This document shows positions 25,240-35,448 of a DNA stretch of 64,000 nucleotides, one piece after another. Below the pieces are notes generated by a model, which was not told the origin of the DNA, made no database searches, and saw only the letters and a program-made list of their open reading frames with translations. Origin of the DNA: Mauremys mutica (Eukaryota; Chordata; Testudines; Geoemydidae); assembly GCF_020497125.1 (NCBI RefSeq), contig NC_059079.1, positions 47,503,114 through 47,567,113 of the forward strand. Reading direction: 5' to 3'. The first letter of the stretch is position 1. Every line of letters starts with the position of its first letter. The translations under genes were made by a program, and so were the position numbers.

Positions 25240-25988
25240 CCACCTTATCCCAGTTTGTGTTGCTGCTCTTAATTGAAACAGATAATTATAATTAAACCAG
25301 ACATGCCCCCAAACAGCTTATGTGCTCTCCTAATTATAGCCATATACTTAACCAAGGCAGGGCTCCTCTGTGGGTAGGCCTGTACTATAACACTCGCATA
25401 GATGAAGAAGGCAGCTTCCCAATTTTCTCATGTTTTAGGCACCCTTGGCCTCTTGGGCAGATCGCTATTTTGCTTGCCTTGCCCATGTTTACTGTCTGTC
25501 AACACCTCCCAGTGCATTAGGGATAATATATCCACATATTTGCCTCTCAGGATTTTATATTTAGTTGTACTGAGAAGGTGACTTCCCATCTGGTCAGCCA
25601 CCCTGGCATAACCGTACTCAGGACTGTATGGAGGGAGTTCCACAGAGCCCTGCTCCCCCATAGACCCCCCCCGGAGTATCTACTCTGTCCCATGAGGTTA
25701 CCTGCCCTGATGGCCGATGAGTGCCCAGGTGTTTCATTTCCAACATGGGCTTTGCAACCCTTGCTGGGGGCCTGCCCCATCCTGCTGCCCAAACGTGAAC
25801 CCATGTTGGGCCTGCCCTGTGACCCCATGCAGACTCAGCACACCTAGCTGCCTGAAGCTGCTGTAGTAAATGCAAATTAGCTTGCAGCACACGTGTCATA
25901 CCATTAGTGCCCCCACTGAAGGTGCGGCTTCTGGACCTCCCAGTGCTGGGCCCAGAGTATTTATTTCCCCAATAGGCTGACTCCTGTC
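25240..25988 (-). pseudogene. Gag-like region of YR retrotransposon
   Basis: Two successive frames encode gag-like sequence. One (25828-25430) includes 'RVADQMGSHLLSTTKYKILR' followed by GKYVDILSLM. After a frameshift near 25.44 kb the next reads 'ENWEAAFFIYASVIVQAYP'. Segments of the form 'kIlrGkYVDIfsL' and 'WxxAFxIYAxV' are typical of the gag of DIRS/Ngaro elements. The N-terminal part continues up to the hAT insertion and, beyond it, to about 26.67 kb ('GGHGWQRWYQAMLNQ'), so the hAT interrupted an existing gag frame. Confidence 0.65.
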
Positions 25989-26553
25989 CAGGGCCGGTGC
26001 AACCATTTAGGTGACCTAGGTGGTCACCTAGGGCGCTAGGGTTTGGGAGGCGACATTTTCTTTGGCAGTGACCGCAGTGGCCGGATCTTTGGCAGCCCTG
26101 ATCGCCACCAGCATTTAGGCAGAGGGAGCTGGTCCAGGGGAGCGCAGGGAGGGCCACCTGCAGCAAATAAGGGGGGGGGAACGGCATGCAGGGGAACTCC
26201 CCGTCCCAACTCACCCCTGCCCTGCCTCCTCCCCAACCACGCCATGGCTGCTTCACTTCTCTCACCTCCCAGGCCTGCGGCGCCTAAGCTGATTGGCACT
26301 GCAAGCCTGGGAGGCGGGAGAAGTGAAGCAGCGATGGCATGCTCGGGGAGGAGGCAGAGCAGGGGTGAGCTGGGGCAGGGGGGTGCCTCAGGGCGGAGGG
26401 TGGGAGGTGGGGAGCTGCCATGGGGGAGCGCCTCAGGGCAGAGGGAGGGAGCTGCCGTGGGGGAAGGGCGCCTCAGGGCGGGGGCTCGGGGACGGGGGAG
26501 GGCACAAGGTGGAAATTTCACCTAGGGCGTGAAACATCCTTGCACCAGCCCTG
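25989..26553. mobile_element. hAT-type MITE, 565 bp, perfect 8-bp target duplication
   Basis: Left end CAGGGCCGGTGCAA and right end TTGCACCAGCCCTG are inverted copies with one mismatch. CTCCTGTC occurs immediately outside both ends (25981-25988 and 26554-26561). An 8-bp duplication and CAGGG termini are hallmarks of hAT transposons. There is no transposase. The interior is GC-rich and includes a large imperfect palindrome (about 26200-26375) whose arms share CTTCACTTCTC/GAGAAGTGAAG. This explains the long open frames on both strands (160-161 codons), which are not genes. It sits inside the gag of the minus-strand YR retrotransposon and is therefore younger. Confidence 0.9.
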
Positions 26554-27104
26554 CTCCTGTCCCCCTAAGGTGAAGTCACTGAGTGACTGGTTGAGCATGG
26601 CCTGATACCACCTCTGCCATCCATGCCCCCCAACCTCTGTGTGGTTCAGATCACACTCACCCCTGGGATCAGCATTACCGCCATCCCTTGCCTTCCGTGG
26701 AAGAGAACATTCTGGTTATGGGTGACCTTGTGCCCTTTGGAAGCACTGTAATGCTGTGGAGAAAACCTCAGAAACCATTTTACTGACCATTTGCTCACAA
26801 CCAGAAAGAACTGCAGCCTCACACATCCACTTGCAGCATGGCTAGTACATGAAACAATTACATTTCCTTGCCTCCTTCTCCCCTTCTCCCCTCCTCCCCC
26901 ATGCAAATTGATTGTTTCAGAAGCTGACTAGCATCGCTTGCAAATTCACCCTCCCCAATTGCAGCTTCCAGCCTGCCTGTGGGTGGAAGTATCTGGGCAG
27001 GGGATGCTAGTTCCTCTTCTTTCCACTGTCCCCTTTCTGTGTAATTTGCCTCTGCCTGCCCTTCCCTGTCTCTGGGCCGGGGGGTAACCAGCCTGTTTTC
27101 CTGA

Positions 27105-27149
27105 GCTCCCTCACTGCTTGGGGCGGCATAAAACCTGGAGCCAGCCCTG
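27105..27149. mobile_element. hAT-like terminus, partner end not found
   Basis: The block TTGGGGCGGCATAAAACC then GGAGCCAGCCCTG looks like the right end of a second CAGGGCTGG-type hAT MITE family. No matching left end or 8-bp duplication is visible between 26.56 and 27.1 kb, so the other end is deleted or too diverged. The GC-rich sequence at 26.85-27.1 kb may be its interior. Confidence 0.45.
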
Positions 27150-27279
27150 GGTGAATCATCCACCATGCCAACTGCTCTTCCAGCAGTTTTACATCTCCTC
27201 TCCTCCCCCCAAGCCAGAAAGCATTGCCTTCTTCTCCCGGCCAGCCAGACAAACCCCTCCCTGCTTAAAGTGCAGGGTG

Positions 27280-27358
27280 GTGATTTTCAGAAGTGCTAAG
27301 GTGCCTAAAGCTCATTTATTTGATTGGATTTAGGCACATATGCACTTTTGAATATTCC
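27280..27358. repeat. Palindromic MITE-like repeat (GATTTTCA type)
   Basis: TGATTTTCAGAAGTGCTAAGG with GTGCCTAAA is mirrored by TTTAGGCACATATGCACTTTTGAA. It is related to the tracts at 12.84, 38.3, 59.28 and 62.48 kb. Confidence 0.5.
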
Positions 27359-27369
27359 ACTAGTTACCC

Positions 27370-29090
27370 ATCTTCATCTTTAGGCTCCTAAATACCTTTA
27401 CAGGTCTGGTCCCCTTCTCTATATCTTATTTTATTTTATTTTAAGATGAGACTAACATAAAGAAGAGTATATTAGTATAATCCTGAAATCATCCAAAGCA
27501 ACAGAAAAAATATATACTAAATTTCTTTTCTTTTGGACTTTTAGCTAATAACCATGATTTCTACAAATATTTCCAAATGTTATTTGACCTTTACAAACTC
27601 AACATAAGGATGCAAAATTTGGCATAAAAAACACTGTAAATTTTCTGCATTTCACCTTTTTCTGTTGCTAGTGTCAAGTGAGAATTGAATTCTTTACCTC
27701 TCTGAAAATTCTCTTTATTATGCTTTATCAATTTGATGCATATTGTAGAGGGGCCAAAGAAATTCTTCCCATATATATGATTGAATGAAAAGGCTCCTTT
27801 TACATACATTAAATGAGATAACTATAGTTTATCACTTCTCTGTTTATACTGATTAACAAGTACTATGTATTGGAGCTATACATAAATCCTGAAATAACAG
27901 GGCCAAGTACCATCTCATGTATTTAAAAGTGAACATATTTCTAATGACAATACTATATTAGGAATTAGTCTTTCAACCAATTTTAGCTGTTTATAGAGAG
28001 ACACTTCTTTCTCTTTCCAGTTCAAAACTTTAACAGGCATCGCCCCTAACACCAATTGTATCATTTGCATGTTGATCCGATGGTGCATAAGGCAAAATAA
28101 ACCTATACTATTGACCTGAGGAGTTCTACAAAAACTTTATTTCTTCCTAAGTGTTTTTATATGGGAGAAAAACATAGTGACCATAATCAGGGATAGAATC
28201 TCTATCTTTCACTCACAGATTCTTCTGTCTCTTGTACTTTCTCTTTTAAGGAACATCATTTCATTTGGTGACGTGAACTTTAAAGTGTTATTTTGAGAGT
28301 TAATGAAAACAAACATTCAAAGAAAGCAACAAACTTTTTCTTCCCTTGTGGGTGTGCTTATCGCCACCACTACAGACAGACACACTGTCTGTCTCTAGTT
28401 TGTCTATTTTCTTTTTACTGCATTAATGTTGATGAAATTGAAAATTTAAAAAGAAATGTGAATCATAAATGCAACTGGTAATATGAACTCCCTACTTAAG
28501 TCATGAAAGCAAAATGGGATTACTAGAGCCTTTACTAATGTGAGCAAAAAAGATATTACTGCAGCAAATAACTTCTCCAATTCTCTTTACTGCAAATTCA
28601 TAAGCCACCAGGTCCTTTGAAAGGCTTTTTTTTGCAGTACAGCATGCTCATATATGATCACATAAATAAAGCAGGTTTTGCAAGTTCACACCACTCTCTT
28701 TTGGTTGTCAGAGTCTGAATTCCCTCTTCTTGCATTGCCTGTACTACCAAATTTAAACCAGAAATCAAGCCAAGCATGTTCTACTAATATAGACAACATT
28801 AAAGAATTTGACAGGCTGGAGAAGATCATGCTGAACATAATGATATTGTATGTGCATGCCCACTTAATTATAGTCAAGGTTCTTTCTACTTCATGATCAG
28901 ATATAGTGGTCACCCTTAAAGTTGCCAATTTTGCCTTAAATAAGGTTACTTCGCTACTTGCCATATTACCCATAATGGGTCAGATAGGAGGGCAAGAGGG
29001 GACAACAGGAAAACTATTTCAGAATGTCCAGATCAAGGAAGATAGATAAAAGTTAGAATCTGTGAGTCTTTTTAGGTACCACCACACAGT
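27370..29090. other. Unassigned AT-rich intergenic DNA
   Basis: Only simple tracts such as TATTTTATTTTATTTTA (about 27426-27443) were noticed. The short antisense pair of frames near 28680-28970 has no recognisable similarity. Confidence 0.4.
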
Positions 29091-29099
29091 AACTCCAGC

Positions 29100-29360
29100 T
29101 AATGACAACAGCATTATTTACCATCTGCTGTTTTGCTTTTCGCCTCTGGGTCCATCTAAGGTCCTGGTTTTAATATTCAAGGGTCTCAGTGGTGTGGGTA
29201 CAGATTAGCTTTGAGATGCTCTCTCCATCTGTAACTCCCCAGGACACCTGTACTTGTCATGGACACAGAAACTATTAGAGTAGAAGAAACCTCTGAGAGC
29301 TGCAGACAAGGCATTTTTAGCATTGAACTCTAGATTATGGAACATCCTTGTGTTATGCCT
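29100..29360 (+). mobile_element. L2-like LINE C-terminal relic
   Basis: Translation gives 'VLVLIFKGLSGVGTD' (near 29160-29205) and 'FLALNSRLWNILVL' (near 29310-29350). These match the C-terminal part of L2 ORF2, where 'FKxLxGLxP' is followed by 'RxWNxLP'. Stops and frameshifts are frequent. The fragment is short and old. Confidence 0.5.
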
Positions 29361-29364
29361 TCAT

Positions 29365-29985
29365 TTATCAGTGAGCTACTTTCATTGTATAGCTATATAC
29401 CTCTCACACAAGTGCAATAGTTAATTGAATTAATTTTTCTTAACATCTTTTTACCTTCCCTAATTCCTCTAGAAAGACACATTTTATTTATCAGTTTTGA
29501 ATCTTGAAATATAATTTACTATACTGGGAAGTTGTAAAAGTGCAGATAAATTAGAAATTGGTTAAACTAAGTTTTTAAGAGAAGGTTGTTAAATGAAACA
29601 TGGAAATTCCTTTGCAGCAACCTTTCAAAAAAAATTATCATCATGCAAGCATCCTGGCTCTATAGGGACATTAAACTGTATTTTTTCTTCTCACTTGGAA
29701 TTTCCTGAAGTGAGGAGAAATTAAATGTGTTGAAATGTATATGTTAATTTGCAGGCACATGATTTAGTATCTAGAATCTTTTGTGTGTAATGCATTTTGC
29801 ATCCTGTCATTTTAGCAACTCTTGGACAAAGAAGTTTTGATATGTCTGACATTCACAAAAATTAAGGGAAATGGAAAAACTGAAGTCAGTTCTATAGCAC
29901 ATTAATTTTCTGCAGCACATCTCCATTTTCAAATAGTATTAACATAATCCTTTTTGGATTCTATGTACTGCAAGATTTTGTTTTT
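29365..29985. other. Unassigned AT-rich intergenic DNA
   Basis: No gene or named repeat recognised. Confidence 0.4.
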
Positions 29986-29989
29986 TTAA

Positions 29990-30105
29990 TTTACTATTTT
30001 TATTTATCTTCCATTTGCAGCTATCGGACCCTAACTATGACTGTACAAACATATATCAAGAGAATCCTTGTCTCAAAGACCTTTTAATCTAGACAAGGAA
30101 GGATG
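29990..30105 (+). repeat. SINE/L2-type tail, diverged
   Basis: TTTATTTATCTTCCATTTGC followed by GACTGTACAAACATAT and CTTGTCTCAAAGACCTTTTA keeps the order of the tail repeat seen at 4.0 and 35.3 kb, with more divergence. Confidence 0.3.
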
Positions 30106-30111
30106 GGAGAA

Positions 30112-31480
30112 GAAACAGTCACTTACTGTAACTGGTTCTTCAAGATATGATATACATGTGTGTTCCACTTACGTGTGTGTGCGCCCAGCGCACTAGAGCA
30201 AGAGAAATTTACCTAGCAATACCAGTACAGAGGCAGCACTTGCACCTCATGGCCATTGCCCCTGCCCTAGATACATGAGGCAGCACCACCTCGTCCTCCC
30301 TCCGTTCCTTTGCACAAATGCCCAGAAACGAGACTCCAATGCAGAAGGAACAGAGGGTGGATCATGGAATACATGTCTGCATCACCTCTCAAAGAACCAC
30401 AGTCACACTAAGTAACTGCTTCTTCTTCTTCAGGTAGTTGCAGTCAGTCATGTATTTCACTTAGCAGTAGCCCCTTGGAGGTGGGGTTCAGAGTCTACCT
30501 GTACAAGGACTGCAGGACTGCTCTACCAAAGCTGGGGGATGTAGATGAAGGATCCCTTTTAAGAATCTTGATACCATAGCATGGAGAAGATCGATGTTCC
30601 CTGAATGTGGGGGATAAAATGCCAATATTGCTGCCAGATGCACTTTCAGTGAACTAAATGCAAGTCCCAATGACTGAAGGTGCAGCAGGTATTCCAAAAT
30701 ATCTTGGATAAAGGCCAGCATTGGTTGGATTCTGCAGCTAATGACCACACCCAAAATCACTTCGGTTTTGCTGAATAGGTCATCCTTGTGGAGGATTTTT
30801 TTCTGTTAAGGAAGACTTATTGGGAGCCATTGAACATTGTTCTATCTCTTCCTTCAGCCATGCAGAAGCCACACCATGAGGTGCAGGGAGCTGAGCACAG
30901 GATGCAAAGTGAAGCCTTGGTTCTGAGTGAATAAGTCAAGATGGGGAGGAAGCAGAATGGGAGGCTGAAGAGACAATATTAGAAGTTTGGAGAACCAGCA
31001 CTGTCTCAGGCATGCCGGGACAATGAGAATGAGCTTGGCCCGATCATCTGCCTTGAGCTTGAGGATGGCAGGATCAGGGGAAAGGTGTAGAGGAGAGCCA
31101 ATTGCAAGCTGAAGTGAAAAGCATCAGACAGGGAGCCCTCAAGAGCAGAAGAGAATGAACCAAGAAGCAGCGCTGCTGATGGAAGCAGTACTGTCAGTAC
31201 CAAGCATACTGGTGCCGAAAGTGGTGTCAGTCCTAAAGTCAAAAGCAGTGCTGGAGTGTCTGACAATACCAACATCAAGGATGGTGAAAGCCATCATGGA
31301 AGCATTTGTGATGCAGACTGTACAGTGCCAAGGAAATTCCCAGTCCTAGGTCTCCCATACCAATCTCAGTACCAGTCCTGCTTCCATAACGTGTGGAAGT
31401 GGAATATTAGGGTGCCATCCCAACAGACCCAAGGATTCAGCAGCTTGTTCAATTGCCAGGGCTATATATGATGCAGCTTA
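30112..31480 (-). mobile_element. DIRS-like retrotransposon remnant with recombinase start
   Basis: On the minus strand, a serine/alanine/leucine-rich gag-like piece (about 31480-31000) is followed by an RNase H end with 'LHLMVWLLHG' (about 30865). Next come the N-terminal part of a tyrosine recombinase (30830-30488) and a non-coding 3' end. That end reaches TAAGTGACTGTTTCT at 30112. The box 'DLxALHLTAWxLxG' just ahead of the recombinase is typical of DIRS elements in reptiles. RT is missing, so the copy is internally deleted. It differs from the 23-26 kb element, so at least two YR lineages are present. Confidence 0.7.
30488..30830 (-). pseudogene. Tyrosine recombinase N-terminal part (DIRS-like)
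   Basis: The 90-codon frame (30760-30488) reads 'FIQDILEYLLHLQSLGLAFS' then 'SLKVHLAAILAF' and 'MVSRFLKGILHLHPP'. This is the SAM-like core-binding domain that precedes the catalytic domain in DIRS-type tyrosine recombinases. The signature is 'iLdfLlxLxxxGLaxSSLKVhlAAIxAf...RFLkGvxxLxPP'. The catalytic R-H-R-Y domain is not present downstream, so the gene is truncated. In the intact element this enzyme would insert the circular DNA copy. Confidence 0.75.
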
Positions 31481-32155
31481 TAATATATATACAAATTTAT
31501 ATAGGAAACTTTACAGTTGTGAACTGTGTTGAAAATCCTGAGACTGTAATTTTATTTATGGATAGAATAGGTAGAACAGCAGCATAAGCTTACCCATGCT
31601 GACCTGCCAGCGTGCATAAATCCTGAATTGCACCTCTGAGGTGAAAAGATGCCCATTCTGTCTTTAGCTTCTCTTCTGAGACTGTAGACAAGACATACAT
31701 TGTCAAGTAAATTGCACCTGTCCAATAGAAACTGAACTCACACAGCCCCTTTTGGCTTGTTGGCCACTGATAGAAATAATATTCATTCACAACTGTACTG
31801 AGCTGGAGTTCAACTAGTGACCAAGAGATTAAAGGTGTTCAATTTCTTATGTACATATTTCTCAATTCCCCCCTTTGAAGTTATTCTAATAGAAAGTATA
31901 CATCTTGGAAAGACATTAATGTCTGTATGCTCTCCGCAAATGACCATTAAGTCTAAACAAATGGAAAGAAATGAGGCAATCTCACATTTATAGTGCTTGA
32001 TGAGAATATCTACTCGTGACAAGGAGACTAAGGAAAAGCAGGCAGACTCTTTGGAAAAGAATATAGGAAGTGTTTTGGAAACAAATAAACAAAAACAAAG
32101 CATACCAATTTAGGACAGATGGACAGCCACACACAGAAACACCTCCTTTTAATAA
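31481..32155. other. Unassigned intergenic DNA
   Basis: No recognisable gene or element. Confidence 0.4.
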
Positions 32156-32158
32156 AGT

Positions 32159-32318
32159 CAGCTGGACTAATCAAAGTTTACTGACTTTGCTATTTAATTT
32201 AGGCAATATCACAATACTGTCAATGTTTAAGGCCATGTATGGCTGAAATCTTGTTATTGATGTGATGTTGCCTAAATTAAATAGCAAAGAAAGTAAATAT
32301 GGATTAATTTGGCTGGTT
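32159..32318. repeat. Long near-perfect inverted repeat (hairpin)
   Basis: Arms 32185-32212 and 32262-32289 are inverted copies, 27 of 28 identical, separated by 49 nt. The left arm begins CTTTGCTATTTAATTTAGGC. Weaker pairing continues outward to about 32159 and 32318. There is no coding content. It could be a small palindromic MITE or a hairpin RNA source. I see no clear target duplication. Confidence 0.8.
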
Positions 32319-32344
32319 TTATTTAGAGAGCTTTCATTGCATAC

Positions 32345-32385
32345 AATGGATTTTTGTTTGTTTGTTTGTTTTTTGTATTTTCTGA
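32345..32385. repeat. (TTTG)n simple repeat
   Basis: Tandem TTTG units (TTTGTTTGTTTGTTTG) followed by a T run. Confidence 0.85.
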
Positions 32386-32803
32386 CTACCCTTTAAAAAC
32401 ATTAAGAAACCCTACCACAACCACATCTTTGTATCATGATGACAGAAGTTAGGGGTGTGCGTAGACTCACACACAGTCCCAATTCTTCCCAGTGCTGGCA
32501 CATTCAGGGCTCAACATGAATCCCCAAGTTTCACAAACACATTAGTCATTCAGATGAGGAAGAACCTGTTTTTTCCTTGCAAAAGGATGTGTCAAAAATG
32601 CCCCAATTCATTTGCAAGTAATATTGATATATAGGAAACAGATTTGGAAGTGTGCAAGAAGATCACACTCCTGCAAACTGCTCAGAACAGGCAGCCCCGG
32701 TGCCTTTGTACATCCCCAGTGATGTCAATGGGATTCCACACAAGCACAGAGGTCCACCCCCTCACAGCTGCTTGCAGTATCAGGGCCTTTCTTCTCTGAC
32801 TTA

Positions 32804-33098
32804 GGCCTGGTCTACACTGGGGGGGGGGTTCGATCTAAGGTACGCAACTTCAGCTACGCGAATAGCGTAGCTGAAGTCGAAGTACCTTAGTTCGAATTAC
32901 TTACCCGTCCTCATGGCGCGGGATCGAAGTCCGCGGCTCCCCCGTCAACTCCGCCACCGCCGTTCGCGGTGGTGGAGTTCCGGAGTCGACGGGAGCGCGT
33001 TCGGAGTTCGATATATCGCGTCTAGATGAGACGCGATATATCGAACTCCGAGAAATCGATTGCTACCCGCCGATATGGCGGGTAGTGAAGACGTACCC
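32804..33098. mobile_element. Harbinger-like multi-hairpin MITE, TTA target duplication
   Basis: Left end GGCCTGGTCTACACT and right end AGTGAAGACGTACCC are imperfect inverted copies flanked by TTA on both sides (32801-32803, 33099-33101). A 3-bp TWA duplication suggests PIF/Harbinger. The interior is a string of hairpins: 12-bp arms at 32848-32859/32865-32876; ~14-bp arms around 32948-32977; a perfect 22-bp pair at 33002-33023/33029-33050; and 9-bp arms at 33063-33071/33077-33085. It is CpG-rich against an AT-rich background. A second, more decayed copy lies at 50403-50641. There is no transposase. The open frame at 32945-33130 is chance. Confidence 0.85.
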
Positions 33099-33101
33099 TT
33101 A

Positions 33102-34356
33102 TATTCCATGCATTTCCATTCCAACTTCAAAGGAATTTCACAGGGTTAAATCAGGGTAGAATTTGCCTCTTTGAGCCAGGCTCTGAACCCCATACTCACA
33201 TCAGTGAGTGGTTTATTCATGCTGCAAGCAAGGGGTTTCAGAATCTGTCCATTAATTAATAGGCCCCCTGATGAAGGAGACACTCTTGACTTTAGGCAGA
33301 TGAGTCATCCCAATAAAGAGGTGCCTGTTACTCAATACTTCCAGGGAATGATACTTCCATAGAAGGTGGCTTAATGTTTAAGCCTTCTATACAGAGGACG
33401 AGGGCAGCTCTGGCAAAGGGGGAGAAAATTCTGGTCCTCGGACTGATGAGGGGAGCCTACCTTCAGACTCTGATCCCTGGCTCTTGTCAGTAAAAATTAG
33501 AATAAAAAGACACTAAAATTAGCAAATACTTATAAATTATTAAAGACTACCAATTAGGAGTAGAATGAATTTTGTATGAAACCAACGTCTAAAACATTTC
33601 TTTAACAGTTATTTTATCTTAAGGACTAACCAAGGTTAGTGATGACAATCTGAGAGAGCTTTTCTCCCTCCTTTAAAGGATAATAATTAGCACTTCCCAA
33701 ACAGGTCTAATTGGAACAGTGAAACTTTTTAGAAAACGTACGTTGAAATTATCCTCACTCTTCAGTTAGAAAGTGATTAAAATAGAGACAATTTTCTATT
33801 ATTTGACATTCAAGGCTTTCAACTTCCCTTTTGCTATAATGGGTGTCCTTCCTGCTTGGTTCGTCTGTAGTGTATCACACTCAGGGTAGCTGTGTTGCAC
33901 CAAAATGCAGGAACAGGAACTGAGCTGAGAAACTTGATATTTTCTTCTTTTACACTTAGCTATAAGAAGATCTAGGAAACAGGCAGAAAAAAAGGATTAC
34001 AGTAAGACAGGAGTGCAAAGAAGGATGAGCAAGCAGACCCTTTTTTAAATTTACTCTGCTTTCTACAAACAATATGAAATCCATTAATGTGATATAACAT
34101 CTTAAATATCATTCTTGGCTAGATTCTGTTACAAGAACACAGCCCATAGGGGAAGGTGACATTTATGCATCCACAGGAACATCCCAAGATATTCAGAAAG
34201 CCATAATTCCCTCTCACCTGAGTTCACTCCACAGGGAGTAGGAATTTATGGGGCCAGGATTTTACTTTTAATTCCATGATGAAATGCCAGTGGATCCAGG
34301 ATTTTACACTACTGTCTTATACTATCATCCTTACTCTTGTCCTATACCAGCAGTAA
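33102..34356. other. Unassigned intergenic DNA
   Basis: No gene recognised. A short stretch near 33885-33910 (AGGGTAGCTGTGTTGCACC) faintly resembles the start of a Penelope-type repeat, but it is too short to call. Confidence 0.4.
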
Positions 34357-35071
34357 GGCCCCAAATCACAGAGGTACATAGGTGCCTGGGCTTGGGGTTT
34401 AGGCACCTAAGTCTGGGGTTTAGGCACTTAAATCCCAGTTGTAGGCTCCACTGCAACCCACAAAACTCCCACTGAACCCTGTAGGCACCTGAACTCACTC
34501 AGCATCTACATCTTCAGGTAAAAGTTCCCCTGGCACTGAAGTTTTTGCCTCTAGGCACACACTGCTGCTTCACTCTAGGCATCCAGATGCCTGTCTTCCA
34601 CCTAATCCCCAGAGTGATCCACAAATGAGGGGAAGATAGGCATTCGGCCACCTAACTCGCGTGTGGGGCCCAATCCAGGAGGTATGTTCAAAGGCCACTT
34701 ACAGATGGTGAGTGTCTCTGCTGCTGCCCACCTTATAACTTCTAGTCCAGTAGTTAGAGCACTCACCTGGCATGTGTAAGACCCAGTTTCAATTCCTCAC
34801 CTCTATTGGAAGGGGGGAAAGAATTTGAACAGGGATCTCTCACCTCTCAAAAATGTGCTCCATCAACTGAGCTATCTCCACCTTCAGTCTCTCCTGTTGA
34901 AGCTGTTCCACTTTGGGTAAATAATTAGAGAGAGATGCTCCAGCACTCGTGTTCAATCAAACTCAGGTTTTGTGGATCAGTGATGTTCCAATGATTTTCT
35001 AGGCACCTAATAAGTTAGATATTTCAATGCTGAGTATCTCAATGCCTATGTCCTTCTGTGGATCTGGGCCC
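34357..35071. mobile_element. Palindromic element with opposed tRNA-like halves
   Basis: The ends GGCCCCAAATCACAGAGG (34357) and CTTCTGTGGATCTGGGCCC (ending 35071) are inverted. Near the middle are two tRNA-like heads pointing toward each other. On the plus strand, 34750-34797 contains TAGTTAGAGCACTCACCTGG and GTTTCAATTCC. On the minus strand, 34876-34821 contains TAGCTCAGTTGATGGAGCAC and GTTCAAATTC. These resemble pol III A and B boxes. The ~715-bp unit is an imperfect palindrome, possibly an inverted tRNA-SINE pair carried by a DNA element. No transposase is present. Confidence 0.6.
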
Positions 35072-35299
35072 AAATAACTATTTCCCGAACACCATAAGCT
35101 GTGCTGGCCAGAAAACAGAGAAAGGATCCACCCTTTCCTTAACCACCACATAGTCTTGCTTATTTCTGCAGCCTGGACACAAGATCAAGGTATTCTAGGT
35201 GGGAGTACAACATGTTTTCATTCCCTCTTCTACCCTTGCAGGGTCCTGAAGACTGACTCCAAATCTAGTCCTGCATTAAACATGATATTTGTGTCTAGA

Positions 35300-35420
35300 A
35301 TTATTTAATATTTCTATTGCAGCAGCAACTAGAAGCTTCCATCCAGGACCAAGATTCCATTGTGTTAGAGGCAATACAAACCCACAACAAACAAACAAAA
35401 GCCCCAAAAAGCTTATAATC
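35300..35420 (+). repeat. SINE/L2-type 3' tail repeat
   Basis: TATTTCTATTGCAGCAGCAA, then ATTCCATTGTGTTAGAGGCA and GCCCCAAAAAGCTTATAATC, follow the same order as the repeat at 4.0 kb. It ends just before the solo LTR. Confidence 0.5.
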
Positions 35421-35448
35421 TTCTCCAATTTCTACCACCTTTCATCAT

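Larger units (their letters stand above)
23240..26720 (-). mobile_element. Ngaro/DIRS-like tyrosine-recombinase retrotransposon remnant
   Basis: Reading the minus strand from high to low coordinates gives gag-like sequence (about 26.67-25.24 kb), an RT palm fragment (25085-24870) and an RNase H-like end (24513-24100). Then follows a non-coding 3' end with AATAAA inside AATAAAGTTGTGGCCT (23355-23340). This is the domain order of DIRS/Ngaro elements. The expected tyrosine recombinase is not recognisable between 24.1 and 23.4 kb, so it is deleted or decayed. The gag region is interrupted by a hAT MITE. The same 3' end occurs on the plus strand at about 60.08-60.41 kb. The upstream limit (~26.7 kb) is approximate. 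Confidence 0.75.

Noticed and set aside
26036..26532. 160- and 161-codon opposed open frames rich in Pro, Gly and Arg
   Set aside because: They fall inside the hAT MITE and arise from its GC-rich palindrome.
33885..33910. Start of a Penelope-type repeat
   Set aside because: Only about 20 bp are similar and the expected downstream segment is absent.
34745..34876. Functional tRNA genes
   Set aside because: A- and B-box-like strings are present, but no full cloverleaf or acceptor stem is apparent. They are better read as tRNA-derived SINE heads in an inverted arrangement.
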